Part shown: positions 36,782-48,519 of the stretch, one piece after another
How the letters are laid out: each line of letters starts with the position of its first letter
Numbering within the stretch: position 1 is the stretch's first letter
Assembly (NCBI GenBank): GCA_963765875.1
Contig: CAVXYK010000003.1
Coordinates: 62,001-126,000, forward strand
Length of the DNA stretch: 64,000 nucleotides
Origin: JAWKOK01 sp963765875
GTDB taxonomy: Bacteria; Chloroflexota; Anaerolineae; Caldilineales; Caldilineaceae
Direction of reading: 5' to 3'
Position numbers and translations under genes: made by a program
Notes under the pieces: generated by a model
The model's input: the letters and a program-made list of their open reading frames with translations, nothing else
Told to the model about the DNA's origin: nothing
The model's database searches: none

Positions 36782-36813
36782 AAAGCACGGGTCCTTTGGC
36801 CGGTGCTTTTTTT
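36782..36813 (+). terminator. Intrinsic terminator after rplS
   Basis: Stem AAAGCAC (36782-36788) with GTGCTTT (36803-36809), GC pairing continuing in the loop (GGGTCC...GGCC), and a T-tract through 36813. Confidence 0.85.
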
Positions 36814-36950
36814 GTTATGGCCCCAGCGTTTGTCGGAGTAAGGCCGCTGGAAGCAACTGATTCCCAAAATATTGACGTTTCCGCAGCGGCTTTCTGGCCG
36901 CCAAATAGGGACTCATTTTCTTGGGCGCGGCCCAACAGGAAAGAGAAACG

Positions 36951-37649
36951 ATGTCATCCCCCTCACTGGATCGAGAAAGCAGACTTTGGCGACACGGCGT
37001 CACGATCGTCACAGGCATCGATGAAGCAGGACGTGGCGCGCTGGCGGGACCGGTCGTTGCCGCGGCAGTCGTTGTCCCGACCGGCGCGCCATTGACGGAG
37101 CCATGGACACAGGTGAGAGACAGCAAAGAACTGACGCCCAGCGTTCGCGAAACGCTTGCCGTACAGATCAAGCAGTCGGCGCTGACGTGGGGAATCGGAA
37201 GCATTTCTGCAGCCGTCATCGACGAAATCGGCATTGCACCGGCAACACGTCAGGCCATGATCGATGCCGTGCAGAGGCTGGCTATCGTGCCGGATTACCT
37301 ACTGATCGACTGGGTCAAGCTCCCGACGCTCAACATTCGCCAGGAGAGTTTTGCCAAAGCCGATCAACTCAGCGTATCTGTAGCAGCTGCATCGATCCTG
37401 GCCAAAGAATATCGAGATCGGCTCATGATCGACCTGGACACTGTCCACCCTTGCTATGGCTTCGCCGGCCACAAAGGATACGGCACACGGGCACATCGCA
37501 GCGCGATCGAAGAATACGGACCCTGTCCCGAGCATCGACATAGTTTCTCACCCATCGCCCGCAACAGACCGACACTTTTCCAACAGGCCGCTAATCTTCC
37601 GGACATTGACACTGAGACAGTGACCGACGATGGAGCAATCGCGCCATGA
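36951..37649 (+). CDS. rnhB: Ribonuclease HII
   Basis: An RNase H2-fold enzyme that incises at ribonucleotides in DNA. The active-site signature GIDEAGRGALAGPVVAAAV (Asp-Glu) is followed by DSKELTP, the third carboxylate in YLLIDWVKLP, and KADQLSVSVAAASILAKEYRD with YGFAGHKGYGTRAH. ATG 36951 with AGGA upstream is preferred over a TTG at 36921. An about 20-residue acidic tail follows the domain. The stop overlaps the yraN start by 4 nt (ATGA), so the two are translationally coupled. Confidence 0.94.
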   Translation: MSSPSLDRESRLWRHGVTIVTGIDEAGRGALAGPVVAAAVVVPTGAPLTEPWTQVRDSKELTPSVRETLAVQIKQSALTWGIGSISAAVIDEIGIAPATRQAMIDAVQRLAIVPDYLLIDWVKLPTLNIRQESFAKADQLSVSVAAASILAKEYRDRLMIDLDTVHPCYGFAGHKGYGTRAHRSAIEEYGPCPEHRHSFSPIARNRPTLFQQAANLPDIDTETVTDDGAIAP

Positions 37650-38047
37650 CCGATAGCCGAAAAGCGTTGGGCGATTCCGGGGAGGCAGTGGCTGCCCATG
37701 CACTGGAAAAAGAGGGGCTGACCATCTCGGCCCGAAATTGGCGTTGCCCCGCAGGCGAACTCGACATTGTGGCCCAGGAGTTTGCCCCTGACTTCAGCGA
37801 AGGCGGCGAGGTTGTGCCCTGGCTGGTGGTTGTCGAGGTGCGAACGCGCCGCGGCACACGCTATGGTTCAGCGCTGCAATCGATCACGCCACGCAAGCAA
37901 CGCAAGTTACGCGAAGTGGCCCAACAATATGTTCAAGCCGTGGCATGGTCGGGTCCGTGGCGGATTGACGTCGTTGCGGTGCAGCTTGACAGCAGCGGCA
38001 AGCTGCTGGAAGTGGAGCACATTCGCCACGCTGTCACTGGAGAATAG
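37646..38047 (+). CDS. YraN family protein (UPF0102, nuclease fold)
   Basis: A 133-residue protein of the YraN/UPF0102 family, which has a PD-(D/E)xK endonuclease-like fold. Typical elements: GDSGEAVAAHALEKEGLTI, RNWRCPAGELDIVAQE (the GElDlVa core with Glu/Asp), LVVVEVRTRRGTRYGSALQSI (E-x-K-like, here with Arg in place of the usual Lys) and KQRKLREVAQQY. Coupling to rnhB by a 4-nt overlap is a common arrangement and hints at a DNA-processing role. Biochemical function in the family is not established. Confidence 0.9.
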   Translation: MTDSRKALGDSGEAVAAHALEKEGLTISARNWRCPAGELDIVAQEFAPDFSEGGEVVPWLVVVEVRTRRGTRYGSALQSITPRKQRKLREVAQQYVQAVAWSGPWRIDVVAVQLDSSGKLLEVEHIRHAVTGE

Positions 38048-38128
38048 AAATCAGTGACCAATGATCGGAGATCAGGGACTGGTAGCTCTGTCCACTCAAC
38101 CGGATCATTGACAGAGAGGGAGTGACCT

Positions 38129-39076
38129 ATGCTAGATGAAGCCAACGAGGGTTCACCTTTTCCTCCCCTGATCGTGCTGCTTGGACCAACCGCAGTCGGA
38201 AAGACGGCGCTTAGCCTCGAACTATGCAGGCGCTTCAAGGGTGAAATCATCAGCGCGGACAGCCGCCAGATCTATCGCATGATGGACATCGGCACGGCCA
38301 AGGCGACGCCTGCCGAACAGGCCACTTCGCCCCATCACTTGATCGACATTCGTAGCCCAGATGAACCGCTCACAGTCGCGGAGTATCAGCGACTTGCCTA
38401 CAGCACCATCAACGCGATCCACGACCGAGGCAATGTCCCCTTTCTTGTCGGCGGCACGGCCCTCTACGTTCGCGCCGTGGTCGAGGGGTTACGCATTCCC
38501 GAAGTGCCGCCCAACCCGGAACTGCGTGCAGAGCTGGAAGCGTTTCTGGCGGCCAAAGGACGTGAGGCGCTCTTCCAGCGACTTGAGGAATCCGATCCGG
38601 CGACGGCAGCCGTCATCGACCATCGTAACCCGCGCCGGGTACTGCGGGCACTGGAGATCTTCCTGATCACCGGCAGACCAAAGGTCGAGTTGGAAGGCAA
38701 GGAGCCGCCCCCCTACCGCACCCTCTTGATCGGGCTGACCCGAAATCGGACGCTCCTCTATCAGCGCATCGACCAGCGAGTGGACAGCATGGTTGCACAG
38801 GGATTGATCGAAGAGACGGAGCAGATCCTTGCCGCCGATTTCGACCCGAAGTTGCCTGCGCTGACCAGCCTGGGCTACAGAGAAATCCAGGCCTATCTGG
38901 AACAAGCGATGAGTCTTGACGAAGCCGTTGCCAGGATCAAAACTGAAACGCATCGCTACGTACGCCATCAAACAACTTGGTTTCGCAAAATGGAGAACAT
39001 CCGCTGGTTCGATATGGATGATGATCCTACGGAACAAATTTCCGGTGCAGTCGAGCATTTCATCTCGAACCAATAA
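38129..39076 (+). CDS. miaA: tRNA dimethylallyltransferase
   Basis: A 315-residue enzyme transferring a dimethylallyl group to A37 of tRNAs reading UNN codons. P-loop LGPTAVGKTALSLEL, the DSRQIYRMMDIGTAKAT segment (catalytic Asp plus substrate loop), PHHLIDI and LVGGTALYVRAVVEGL are all canonical, as is the C-terminal TSLGYREIQAYLE and YVRHQTTWFRKM tRNA-binding part. ATG 38129 follows an 81-bp gap containing a single arm of 7-nt units (ATCAGTG, ACCAATG, ATCGGAG). Another A37-neighbour enzyme, trmD, lies 2 kb upstream. Confidence 0.96.
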   Translation: MLDEANEGSPFPPLIVLLGPTAVGKTALSLELCRRFKGEIISADSRQIYRMMDIGTAKATPAEQATSPHHLIDIRSPDEPLTVAEYQRLAYSTINAIHDRGNVPFLVGGTALYVRAVVEGLRIPEVPPNPELRAELEAFLAAKGREALFQRLEESDPATAAVIDHRNPRRVLRALEIFLITGRPKVELEGKEPPPYRTLLIGLTRNRTLLYQRIDQRVDSMVAQGLIEETEQILAADFDPKLPALTSLGYREIQAYLEQAMSLDEAVARIKTETHRYVRHQTTWFRKMENIRWFDMDDDPTEQISGAVEHFISNQ

Positions 39077-39187
39077 CCGCCCACCCCACCCACCCCGCCC
39101 CACCCCCCGCCCGAGAACCGACGACCCTTCGCAATCGACAGCGCCGATAAGCCCCTTGAGATGAGACTTTTGCTGCTTTTTCAGTCA

Positions 39188-39216
39188 TTGCAACGCCATC
39201 TGAGTCGGTCTATAAT
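39188..39216 (+). promoter_or_regulatory. Promoter of the relA/spoT gene
   Basis: TTGCAA (39188-39193), exactly 17 nt, then TATAAT (39211-39216). The predicted start near 39223 leaves an 80-nt leader with GAGGAG at 39287-39292, 10 nt before the ATG at 39303. Confidence 0.75.
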
Positions 39217-39302
39217 GATACTGATCCGGATGAGGGTCAGCCTAAGGCAGAGCATACAGTTGCATTCCCCGATCTGTGTCAAGTGTGAGGAGATCACCGC
39301 AT

Positions 39303-41720
39303 ATGCCAGCCGAAAACATTCAGCCCTTAAAGGAATCCGAACCTGACAGGCACAGTTCATCACTTGTGAATGGACAGAGCAACTCACATGGCAAAGAGAA
39401 AGAAAAACGACTGGCGCCAAACGGTGAAGACCCAGGTCGTACACGCCAATTCACATCCGTATCCGTGATTGCCCAGCAGAAATTCGCCGACCTGCCCAAC
39501 GCTGACAATAGCGACACAATCCGCATCGATCCTCTGCCTGAAGAACAAGAGGCATTTGATTACTTGATGCGACATCTCCCTCCCCATTACGGCGACAAAG
39601 AGTACGATCTCCTGATGAAAGCGTACATCGTCGCCAGTTATGCCCACCGAAATCAGAACCGACAGAGCGGCGAACCGTACACTTTGCATCCGATCGCGGT
39701 GACGACGATTCTGACCGAGACCTTGCACATGGACCTGGATACCTTGGTTGCCGGTCTCTTGCATGATGTCGCCGAGGACACCGATTTTGGCATCGATTAC
39801 ATCCGCCAACATTTTAATGAGGACACTGCCAGCCTGGTCGACGGGGTGACCAAGCTGAAGCGCATCAATGAACTGGGCAATGCGCAGGTCGGCATGGCAG
39901 ACGCCAAAGCCGAATCATTGCGCAAGATGTTCCTCGCCATGGTCGAAGATTTTCGGGTCGTGATCATCAAACTGGCCGACCGACTCCACAACATGCGCAC
40001 GCTGGGTGGCCAGCCCAAGCACAAACGCAAACGGATCGCTCGCGAGACGCTCGACATTTTTGCTCCATTGGCCAACAGACTCGGTATCTGGCAGATCAAG
40101 TGGGAATTGGAAGATCTCAGCTTTCGATACGTCGAACCCGTAGCTTATCGAGACCTGGCTCGTGCGATGCAGCAGAAGCGCAGTGAGCGTGAAGAGATGG
40201 TGGCGGAGACGCGGGCTGTGCTTGAAGATGCACTGGCAAAGATTGATATCTATCCCCAGATCAGTGGCCGGCCCAAACACATCTACAGTATTTGGCGCAA
40301 GATGAAGCGCAAGAACGTCGATTTTGACCAGATTTTCGACATCCATGGATTCCGCATCATCGTGGATACAGAGTCACAATGTTATGGAGCGCTTGGCGCG
40401 GTGCACAGTCTTTGGCGTCCCATTCCGGGCGAGTTCGATGACTATATCGCCAGCCCAAAGGAGAATCTCTATCGAAGCCTACATACGGCGGTGCTGAACA
40501 ATGGACGCCCTATCGAAGTGCAGATTCGGACCGAAGAGATGAATCAGGTGGCCGAACTGGGCATCGCGGCACATTGGCAATACAAGGAACAGAGTCGCCA
40601 CGATGCGGCCTTCAACGAGAAAGTAGCGGCCATCCGGCAGCTCATGGAATGGCGCCAGGAGGTGACAGACGCCTCCGAGTTCATGGACGGTATGAAGACC
40701 GATGTCTTCAAAGATCGGGTCTATGTATTCACGCCCAAGGGCGATGTTGTCGATCTTCCCGCCGGCGCCACGCCAATTGATTTAGCCTACGCCATCCACA
40801 CCGAATTGGGTCATCGCTGTCGAGGGGCCAATGTCAACGGTCGTCTGATGGCACTCGACTACAAGCTAAAGAACGGCGATCAGGTTGCCATCATCGCGGC
40901 AAAACGAGGCGGCCCCAGCCGGGATTGGCTCAATCCGAACTTGGAGAACGTCGCCACCCAACGCGCGCGCAGCAAGATTCGTGCGTGGCTACGCAAGCAG
41001 AACCGTGACGAAAATATCCAACGCGGTCGTCATCTTCTTGAGAAGGAGATGAAGCGTCTTTCCATCACGGATAGTTTCGAATCGATCATGAAGTTGTTCG
41101 GCTATGAGAAGATCGATGATTTCTTGGCAGCCATCGGCTATGGTGAGGTGAACTCACAGCAGATCGCTCAGCGCGTGTTGGAACGTGAACGACAGCTGCA
41201 ACAGGATGAGGAACTGTCGGACGAGATCAGTTTTCAAGGACGGCCAGGGCATCGCCGCTCGCCCGGAGGAAGCATTCAGGTCCAGGGGAATGACGGTGTC
41301 ATGACCAATCTGGCTCGCTGCTGCAACCCCGTACCCGGCGACTCAATTATCGGCTACGTGACGCGAGATCGGGGCATCACTGTCCATCGAGAAAAATGCC
41401 CGAATCTGGTTGACAAGATCCGTCGAGGGCGAGACAAGCAACTGATCGAAGTACAATGGAAGACCAGGGCCGACGAAACCTTCCCAGTGAGTATTCAGGT
41501 AAGCGCTTATGACAGATCCGGGTTGATGCGTGACATTGCCAGCCTGGTAGCCGACGATCGCATCAATATGCTAAGCGTTGAGGCGGTGACGGGGCAGAAG
41601 GACAATTTGGCCTTGATCAATGCCACGCTGGAAATCGAAGATATTGCACAACTCACGCGCATTCTAACCAAGATCGATCGATTGCCCAATGTGGTGGAGG
41701 CCAGGCGCAAGGTAAAATAA
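39303..41720 (+). CDS. Bifunctional (p)ppGpp synthetase/hydrolase (Rel)
   Basis: An 805-residue stringent-response enzyme. After a roughly 60-residue low-complexity N terminus comes the HD hydrolase domain (YTLHPIAVTTIL, GLLHDVAEDTDF, KLADRLHNMRTL), with its metal-binding His-Asp pair intact. The synthetase domain has DIHGFRIIVDTESQCYGALG, SPKENLYRSLHTAV and EVQIRTEEMN. A TGS domain (DRVYVFTPKGDVVDLPAGATPIDLAYAIH) and a C-terminal zinc-finger-like CCNPVPGD region with an ACT domain (AYDRSGLMRDIASLV) follow. Both activities look functional, as in single-Rel bacteria. ATG 39303 is preferred to GTG 39276 by the ribosome site. It converges on the atypical regulator gene. Confidence 0.93.
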   Translation: MPAENIQPLKESEPDRHSSSLVNGQSNSHGKEKEKRLAPNGEDPGRTRQFTSVSVIAQQKFADLPNADNSDTIRIDPLPEEQEAFDYLMRHLPPHYGDKEYDLLMKAYIVASYAHRNQNRQSGEPYTLHPIAVTTILTETLHMDLDTLVAGLLHDVAEDTDFGIDYIRQHFNEDTASLVDGVTKLKRINELGNAQVGMADAKAESLRKMFLAMVEDFRVVIIKLADRLHNMRTLGGQPKHKRKRIARETLDIFAPLANRLGIWQIKWELEDLSFRYVEPVAYRDLARAMQQKRSEREEMVAETRAVLEDALAKIDIYPQISGRPKHIYSIWRKMKRKNVDFDQIFDIHGFRIIVDTESQCYGALGAVHSLWRPIPGEFDDYIASPKENLYRSLHTAVLNNGRPIEVQIRTEEMNQVAELGIAAHWQYKEQSRHDAAFNEKVAAIRQLMEWRQEVTDASEFMDGMKTDVFKDRVYVFTPKGDVVDLPAGATPIDLAYAIHTELGHRCRGANVNGRLMALDYKLKNGDQVAIIAAKRGGPSRDWLNPNLENVATQRARSKIRAWLRKQNRDENIQRGRHLLEKEMKRLSITDSFESIMKLFGYEKIDDFLAAIGYGEVNSQQIAQRVLERERQLQQDEELSDEISFQGRPGHRRSPGGSIQVQGNDGVMTNLARCCNPVPGDSIIGYVTRDRGITVHREKCPNLVDKIRRGRDKQLIEVQWKTRADETFPVSIQVSAYDRSGLMRDIASLVADDRINMLSVEAVTGQKDNLALINATLEIEDIAQLTRILTKIDRLPNVVEARRKVK

Positions 41721-41794
41721 CGAGACCAAGCCGATCCCCCGATGGCTGATCGCCCGCCGATCAACCCAGTCTAGCAACCTCACCTGGCATCCGA

Positions 41795-42500
41795 TTACTT
41801 AAGATTCAGTCGGTACCCGACCCCGCGCACCGTCAGAAGATAGATCGGTGTTGACGGCTCGGGTTCAATACGTTCACGCAGCCAACGGACGTGTACGTCC
41901 AACGTGCGCGTATCGTCTAGGAAAGATGTCTCCCAGATCGACTCCATAATATCCGCTCTCTGCACGACCCGATCGTGGTGCAGCATCAACATTCGCAACA
42001 ATGCACATTGCTTAGGCGTCATCCGATAGCGCCCATTCGGTGTTGACACCGTGCCGCGTGGCCACATTCAGCAGCACTGGGCCCCGCTGTATCTGATAGT
42101 CATCGCAGTCATGGCAGATATGCCGAATCATCGCGATGGTTTTTTCAGGCTGCAATGGCACCGGCACAAAGTCATCAAAGCTGTTTCGATTGGCCGGTTC
42201 GGTTCGGCTGATCGCCAGAATAGCGGCTGTCGGCAGCCGATAGCGAATCATTTCAAGGAATCGAGCGCGACTGTTGGGTTTGGCATCAGTTTCGACAAGA
42301 ATCACGCTGGGTGGTTTCGTACGAACTCGCTCAAGCGCCGCCTTCTGGTTGCTGACACTGGAAAACTGGAGCCGGTAGTCACCATCGTCTGACTCAATGC
42401 CAAGCAGCGTTTTGTTGGCGCTAAATAGCGCCTTCAGACTCTCCGCGACTCGAGAGTTGCGACCCACAAAAAGAATTCGAATGGGTGTCGTCATAGCCAT
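41795..42500 (-). CDS. OmpR-like regulator with degenerate receiver and winged helix, one frameshift
   Basis: The N-terminal 120 residues have the receiver-domain pattern (IRILFVGRNSRVAESLKALF ... VILVETDAK ... ILAISRTE), but the acidic pair after strand 1 is Arg-Asn, the phospho-acceptor position is Glu (VILVE) and the conserved Lys is missing. The C-terminal domain is a PhoB-type winged helix (YRMTPKQCALLRMLMLHHDRVV, RTLDVHVRWLRERIE, LTVRGVGYRLN). The two parts are in different frames; the change lies at about 42038-42065, near codons for VATRHG. The joined length, about 235 residues, is normal. Start is 42500 or 42494. No histidine kinase gene is adjacent, consistent with phosphorylation-independent control. 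Confidence 0.7.
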
Positions 42501-42857
42501 GGTCACTGCTGCGCTGATCGATCTGTTGGAAGAGCTGGCGGAAGAGGCAAAACAATTATAGCGAAAGATCGCTCGCATCGCAACGGCAAATACAGAGGGG
42601 TCCAGGGCAACCGCGTAATATCACGAGAATTGTGCGGTTACAGACCGCACCTACAATGACGGCGATGGTTTATCAATCTTCAAGATAGGGCACATTGAGA
42701 ACTGCCATAAAGGGGTCATCCGGAAACTGGGATGGTCTCATTGCAGAAAAAGGGTGTGGCGTCTGGACGCCACACCCTTTTTCATACATCATAGATCGAA
42801 TCGCCTAGTGCCAGCTCAATGTACTATCCCCGCTGAGCCGACTCAGAACTGACCGGG
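42501..42857. other. Intergenic region with a dispersed GTGCGGT palindrome
   Basis: No gene seen. Besides the terminator at 42747-42782, it holds a small palindrome, GTGCGGT-TACAG-ACCGCAC (42632-42650), followed by CTACAA. Related sequences occur at 58626-58644 and, in part, at about 14797-14838. Confidence 0.5.
42747..42782 (-). terminator. Intrinsic terminator after pepF
   Basis: A 17-bp perfect stem (AAAAAGGGTGTGGCGTC against its complement) with a 2-nt centre. A-rich and T-rich ends make it work in both directions; it lies 76 bp past the pepF stop. Confidence 0.88.
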
Positions 42858-44648
42858 TTACAGTTCGATGGCTGCCAGTTCATCGATCATGTCGCGGATC
42901 ACGTCGAAGCCGCCTTGCCAGAAGGCCGGGTCCGTCATGTCGATGCCGGCTTCTTGAAGAATCGCCTCAGGCCGATCAGAGCCGCCGTAGGCCAGCAACT
43001 TCAGATAGCCGGGCTTGAAGGCATCACCCTGCTCCTGGTAGCGACGATAGAGCGCCAACACCAAGAGCTGGCCAAAGCTGTAGGCGTAGCAGTAGAAAGG
43101 TGTGTGGTAGATATGCGGAATGCTGACCCATTCGTACTGAAACTCAGGCGCCACTTCCACACTGTCGCCAAACTGCTCCTGCAAGTTGGCCAGGTACATC
43201 TCATGTAACTCGTCAGCAGACTTGTTCTCCATGATGGCGGCGTGGGCGTCCCGCTCAAAGAGCACAAAGAATGCCTGGCGCATGACCGTCGCATACATAT
43301 CGTCCACGGCGGAGGCCAAAATCTCGCGTCGCACCAGCGGATCTTCTTCCTCGGCCAGCAGCCGATCGGTCAACATGATCTCAGCGAAGACCGACGCCGT
43401 CTCAGCCAGTGGCAACGGTGCGTGCTGGGTGAGCACTGAATGATTCTCTGCCATCATGCTGTGGATGGCGTGACCCAGTTCGTGGGCCAAGGTGGCGACA
43501 TCTCGCACCTTGCCCGTGAAGTTGGCCAGCACCCAGGGCGTCTGACTGGGCAGCACTGTCATGCAGAAGGCGCCGCCACGCTTGCCGGGACGCACCTCGC
43601 TGTCGATGTGGTCCTCTTCAAAGACGCGACGGGCCTGCTGGGCAAAGATCGGCTCGAACTGCTCAAAGGTTTCGAGCACCATGGAGACGCCATCGGCATA
43701 GTCGATCTCGCGATCGGACTCGGCCAGCGACGCGTAGATATCGTAGCGGCGCAGCTTGTCGACGCCCAGCCAGCCGGCCTTCAATTCAAAATAGCGCTGG
43801 AAGACACCCACATTCTCCCGACAGACCGAGAGCAATGCCTCGACAGCGGCATCGGGAATGTCATTCGAGACGTTTCGCGTGCTGATGGGCGAACTAAAAC
43901 TGCGCATCCCCACGTTCTCATTGGCCCAGTCGCGTACACGATTGGCGTAGATCTGGGCCAGAACTTTGGCCTCTTTTCCATAGACCCGATAGAGCTCCTG
44001 GTAGGCAGCCGCCCGAACATCGGCATCGGGACCCTGCACGTAGCTCATCAATGCGTCCCGGGTCAGCGTCTTGGTCTCGCCATCGACCTCAAGCGTGAAC
44101 TCCAGACGATTGGTCAACATGGAGTAGACCGTGATCAAGCCGTCGATACCGTTGGCATTCTTGGTATTGATGATTTGCTCGGATTTCTCATCGAGCGTGA
44201 AGGGCTTGGTCCGTCTAAGATCGGCTAGGAAATGGCGGTAGTCTGCATATTCTTCGCCCACCGGCAATAGCTTTTCGGCCTGTTCATCCTCCAGTTCTTT
44301 CCACCAGAGACTGAAAAACATGATGCGATTCTCGATATCAGTCCAGACCTGCTGCAGTCGATTTTGGTACGTCAAGGCTTCGTTCGACTGAGTGTCTGCT
44401 GAAAACCAGAGGCTGCCATAGGCCACCGGCGGGTAGAGTAGCTCGGTCAGCGCCTCGTATTGCCGGACGATGTCCAGGAAGGCTGCCGGATCCATGTCGG
44501 CGTTCAGAACGTCTCGCTGCCCTTGGAGCGCTGCGGTCGCATCTTCCAATTCCGCCAGCTTCGCCGCCACAATCTCTTCGCTCGGCTCAGGCAGTAGATC
44601 GGAGAGATCCCAGCCGGAAAGTTCGTATTGTTCGTTTGCAGTTGTCAT
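42858..44648 (-). CDS. pepF: Oligoendopeptidase F (M3 family)
   Basis: A 596-residue zinc oligopeptidase of the M3B family, cytoplasmic, degrading short peptides. The zinc motif HELGH is in LAHELGHAIHSMMAENHS, with the downstream Glu ligand in LPLAETASVFAEIM. The N-terminal WDLSDLLPEPSEE and C-terminal YQEQGDAFKPGYLKLLAYGGSD (substrate loop) match PepF. ATG 44648, with AGGA 5 nt upstream, is chosen over 44672. It is downstream of acnA across an octamer hairpin and ends at a strong terminator. Confidence 0.94.
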   Translation of the reverse strand: MTTANEQYELSGWDLSDLLPEPSEEIVAAKLAELEDATAALQGQRDVLNADMDPAAFLDIVRQYEALTELLYPPVAYGSLWFSADTQSNEALTYQNRLQQVWTDIENRIMFFSLWWKELEDEQAEKLLPVGEEYADYRHFLADLRRTKPFTLDEKSEQIINTKNANGIDGLITVYSMLTNRLEFTLEVDGETKTLTRDALMSYVQGPDADVRAAAYQELYRVYGKEAKVLAQIYANRVRDWANENVGMRSFSSPISTRNVSNDIPDAAVEALLSVCRENVGVFQRYFELKAGWLGVDKLRRYDIYASLAESDREIDYADGVSMVLETFEQFEPIFAQQARRVFEEDHIDSEVRPGKRGGAFCMTVLPSQTPWVLANFTGKVRDVATLAHELGHAIHSMMAENHSVLTQHAPLPLAETASVFAEIMLTDRLLAEEEDPLVRREILASAVDDMYATVMRQAFFVLFERDAHAAIMENKSADELHEMYLANLQEQFGDSVEVAPEFQYEWVSIPHIYHTPFYCYAYSFGQLLVLALYRRYQEQGDAFKPGYLKLLAYGGSDRPEAILQEAGIDMTDPAFWQGGFDVIRDMIDELAAIEL

Positions 44649-44670
44649 AGTTTCCTGTCTTGGTGAAGAC

Positions 44671-44752
44671 AAGATGACAGGGTGAGGGGGTGATAGGGTG
44701 AACTCATCTCGAACCGATCACCCTGTCACCTTGTCACCCCCTCACCCCGTCA

Positions 44753-44753
<1 letters not shown>
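44671..44753. repeat. 8-nt-unit inverted repeat (GGGTGA type)
   Basis: The G-rich arm (about 44673-44701) has the units CAGGGTGA, GGGGGTGA, TAGGGTGA. The complement of the C-rich arm (44718-44753) reads CGGGGTGA, GGGGGTGA, CAAGGTGA, CAGGGTGA. The arms pair closely, but the C arm is one whole unit longer. It lies between the acnA stop and pepF start. Confidence 0.75.
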
Positions 44754-47479
<2,726 letters not shown>

Positions 47480-47663
47480 TGTCGATCCTTTCAGTGGAAT
47501 ACCGCGCAAAGTTCGAGTGCCATTGTGATGCCGGTCTACAGCCGGCAGGGTGGAAAACACTCAAATCGCGACAGTCATGATGTGATAGACAGACGTATGT
47601 GTGGCTATGATACCAGCTTTCAAGCAAAAGCCGGAAAAGTTTGCGCGAAAAACGTCAGTTTGT

Positions 47664-47768
47664 AGGTGAGGGATAGGGGGAAGAGGTGACAAGGTGATAG
47701 GGTGATAGGGTGATAGGGTGATAGGTGAAGGGATGTATCTGTTATCCTATCAGCTGTCACCTTGTCAT
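47664..47768. repeat. 8-nt-unit repeat (GTGATAGG x4) with short opposite arm
   Basis: Four exact copies of GTGATAGG in tandem (about 47694-47725), preceded by related units and followed by an opposite arm (TATCCTATCAGCTGTCACC, about 47743-47761) whose complement shares the octamers. The right end overlaps the stop codon of the DUF6958-like gene. It lies upstream of acnA. Confidence 0.7.
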
Positions 47769-48046
47769 TTCTTGAGACGAAGCTGTTGCGGTTTCGACTT
47801 GGGCACACGTTCAACGACGCTGCGCGCTTCGAGATCGAGTTTGACCGTGGTCACATACCAGTTGATCGATCCGTCGAAGGTGTCTTCTAGCTTCGTTCTC
47901 ACCGCTTCGGTGAGTTGGGCGAAAGTGATGATGTCATTCTCTTCCAGCGCCTCGACGATGGCCGCACGCATCGTGTCATACCGGGCCCGGCTGATGTTGA
48001 CGCCCTGCTTGCCTTGCGGGTGCAGGGTCATGATTTTCTTGTCCAT
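47765..48046 (-). CDS. Small conserved protein, DUF6958-like
   Basis: A 93-residue protein with the pattern TLHPQGKQGVNISRARYDTM, a helical middle (VEALEENDIITFAQLTEAV) and FDGSINWYVTTVKLDLEARSVVERVP. This resembles the DUF6958 family of unknown function, possibly a small winged-helix-like fold (recognition from memory). ATG 48046 has GGAG 8 nt upstream; upstream in-frame ATGs are less likely. It ends inside the octamer repeat before acnA and follows the cupin gene by 32 bp, so both may share a transcript. Confidence 0.65.
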   Translation of the reverse strand: MDKKIMTLHPQGKQGVNISRARYDTMRAAIVEALEENDIITFAQLTEAVRTKLEDTFDGSINWYVTTVKLDLEARSVVERVPKSKPQQLRLKK

Positions 48047-48078
48047 TGTTCGCTCCATGTACATACCCAACCCAAAAT

Positions 48079-48417
48079 CTAACTCTGCGCTTCGAACTTG
48101 TATTCCTCACGCACGGGGCTGAAGATGTCAAGGGCGCGGCATCCGTCGGGCCCGGCTTGGCCGCTGTGCTCCACACCGCCCTCAGCGATGTAGATGTCGC
48201 CGGGCTTGAGCACTCTGGTCTCATCACCAATAGTGAGCGTCAACTCGCCTTCGAGAATGACACCCCCCTGCTCATGCGGGTGACTGTGAGGAGGCAACAC
48301 CGCGCCGGGTTCAAAATCGGCCACAGAGAGCATCATATTTTCACCCCAAAATGTACGCAGGTCGATTCCGGGGAGCAAGTTCGTCGGTATTCGATCCTCA
48401 AGCGTAATATGCGGCAT
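48079..48417 (-). CDS. Cupin-domain protein
   Basis: A 112-residue single-domain cupin. Motif 1 is PPHSHPHEQGGVILEGELTLTIGD (His44, His46, Glu49, Gly) and motif 2 is GDIYIAEGGVEHSGQAG with the fourth metal-ligand His. Such small barrels bind a metal and act as isomerases, dioxygenases or sensors; the substrate is unknown. ATG 48417 has AAGGAG 6 nt upstream. It lies between the DUF6958-like gene and the DUF1501 gene on the same strand. Confidence 0.85.
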   Translation of the reverse strand: MPHITLEDRIPTNLLPGIDLRTFWGENMMLSVADFEPGAVLPPHSHPHEQGGVILEGELTLTIGDETRVLKPGDIYIAEGGVEHSGQAGPDGCRALDIFSPVREEYKFEAQS

Positions 48418-48519
48418 GGGTTCTCCTTCCACTGGACGGTTGACTGGCTTCATTCTCGACGACCAGTTTACACCGTTTGACCATGGCAATCAATCCCGAT
48501 GAAAGGAGTATTCCTGCGA

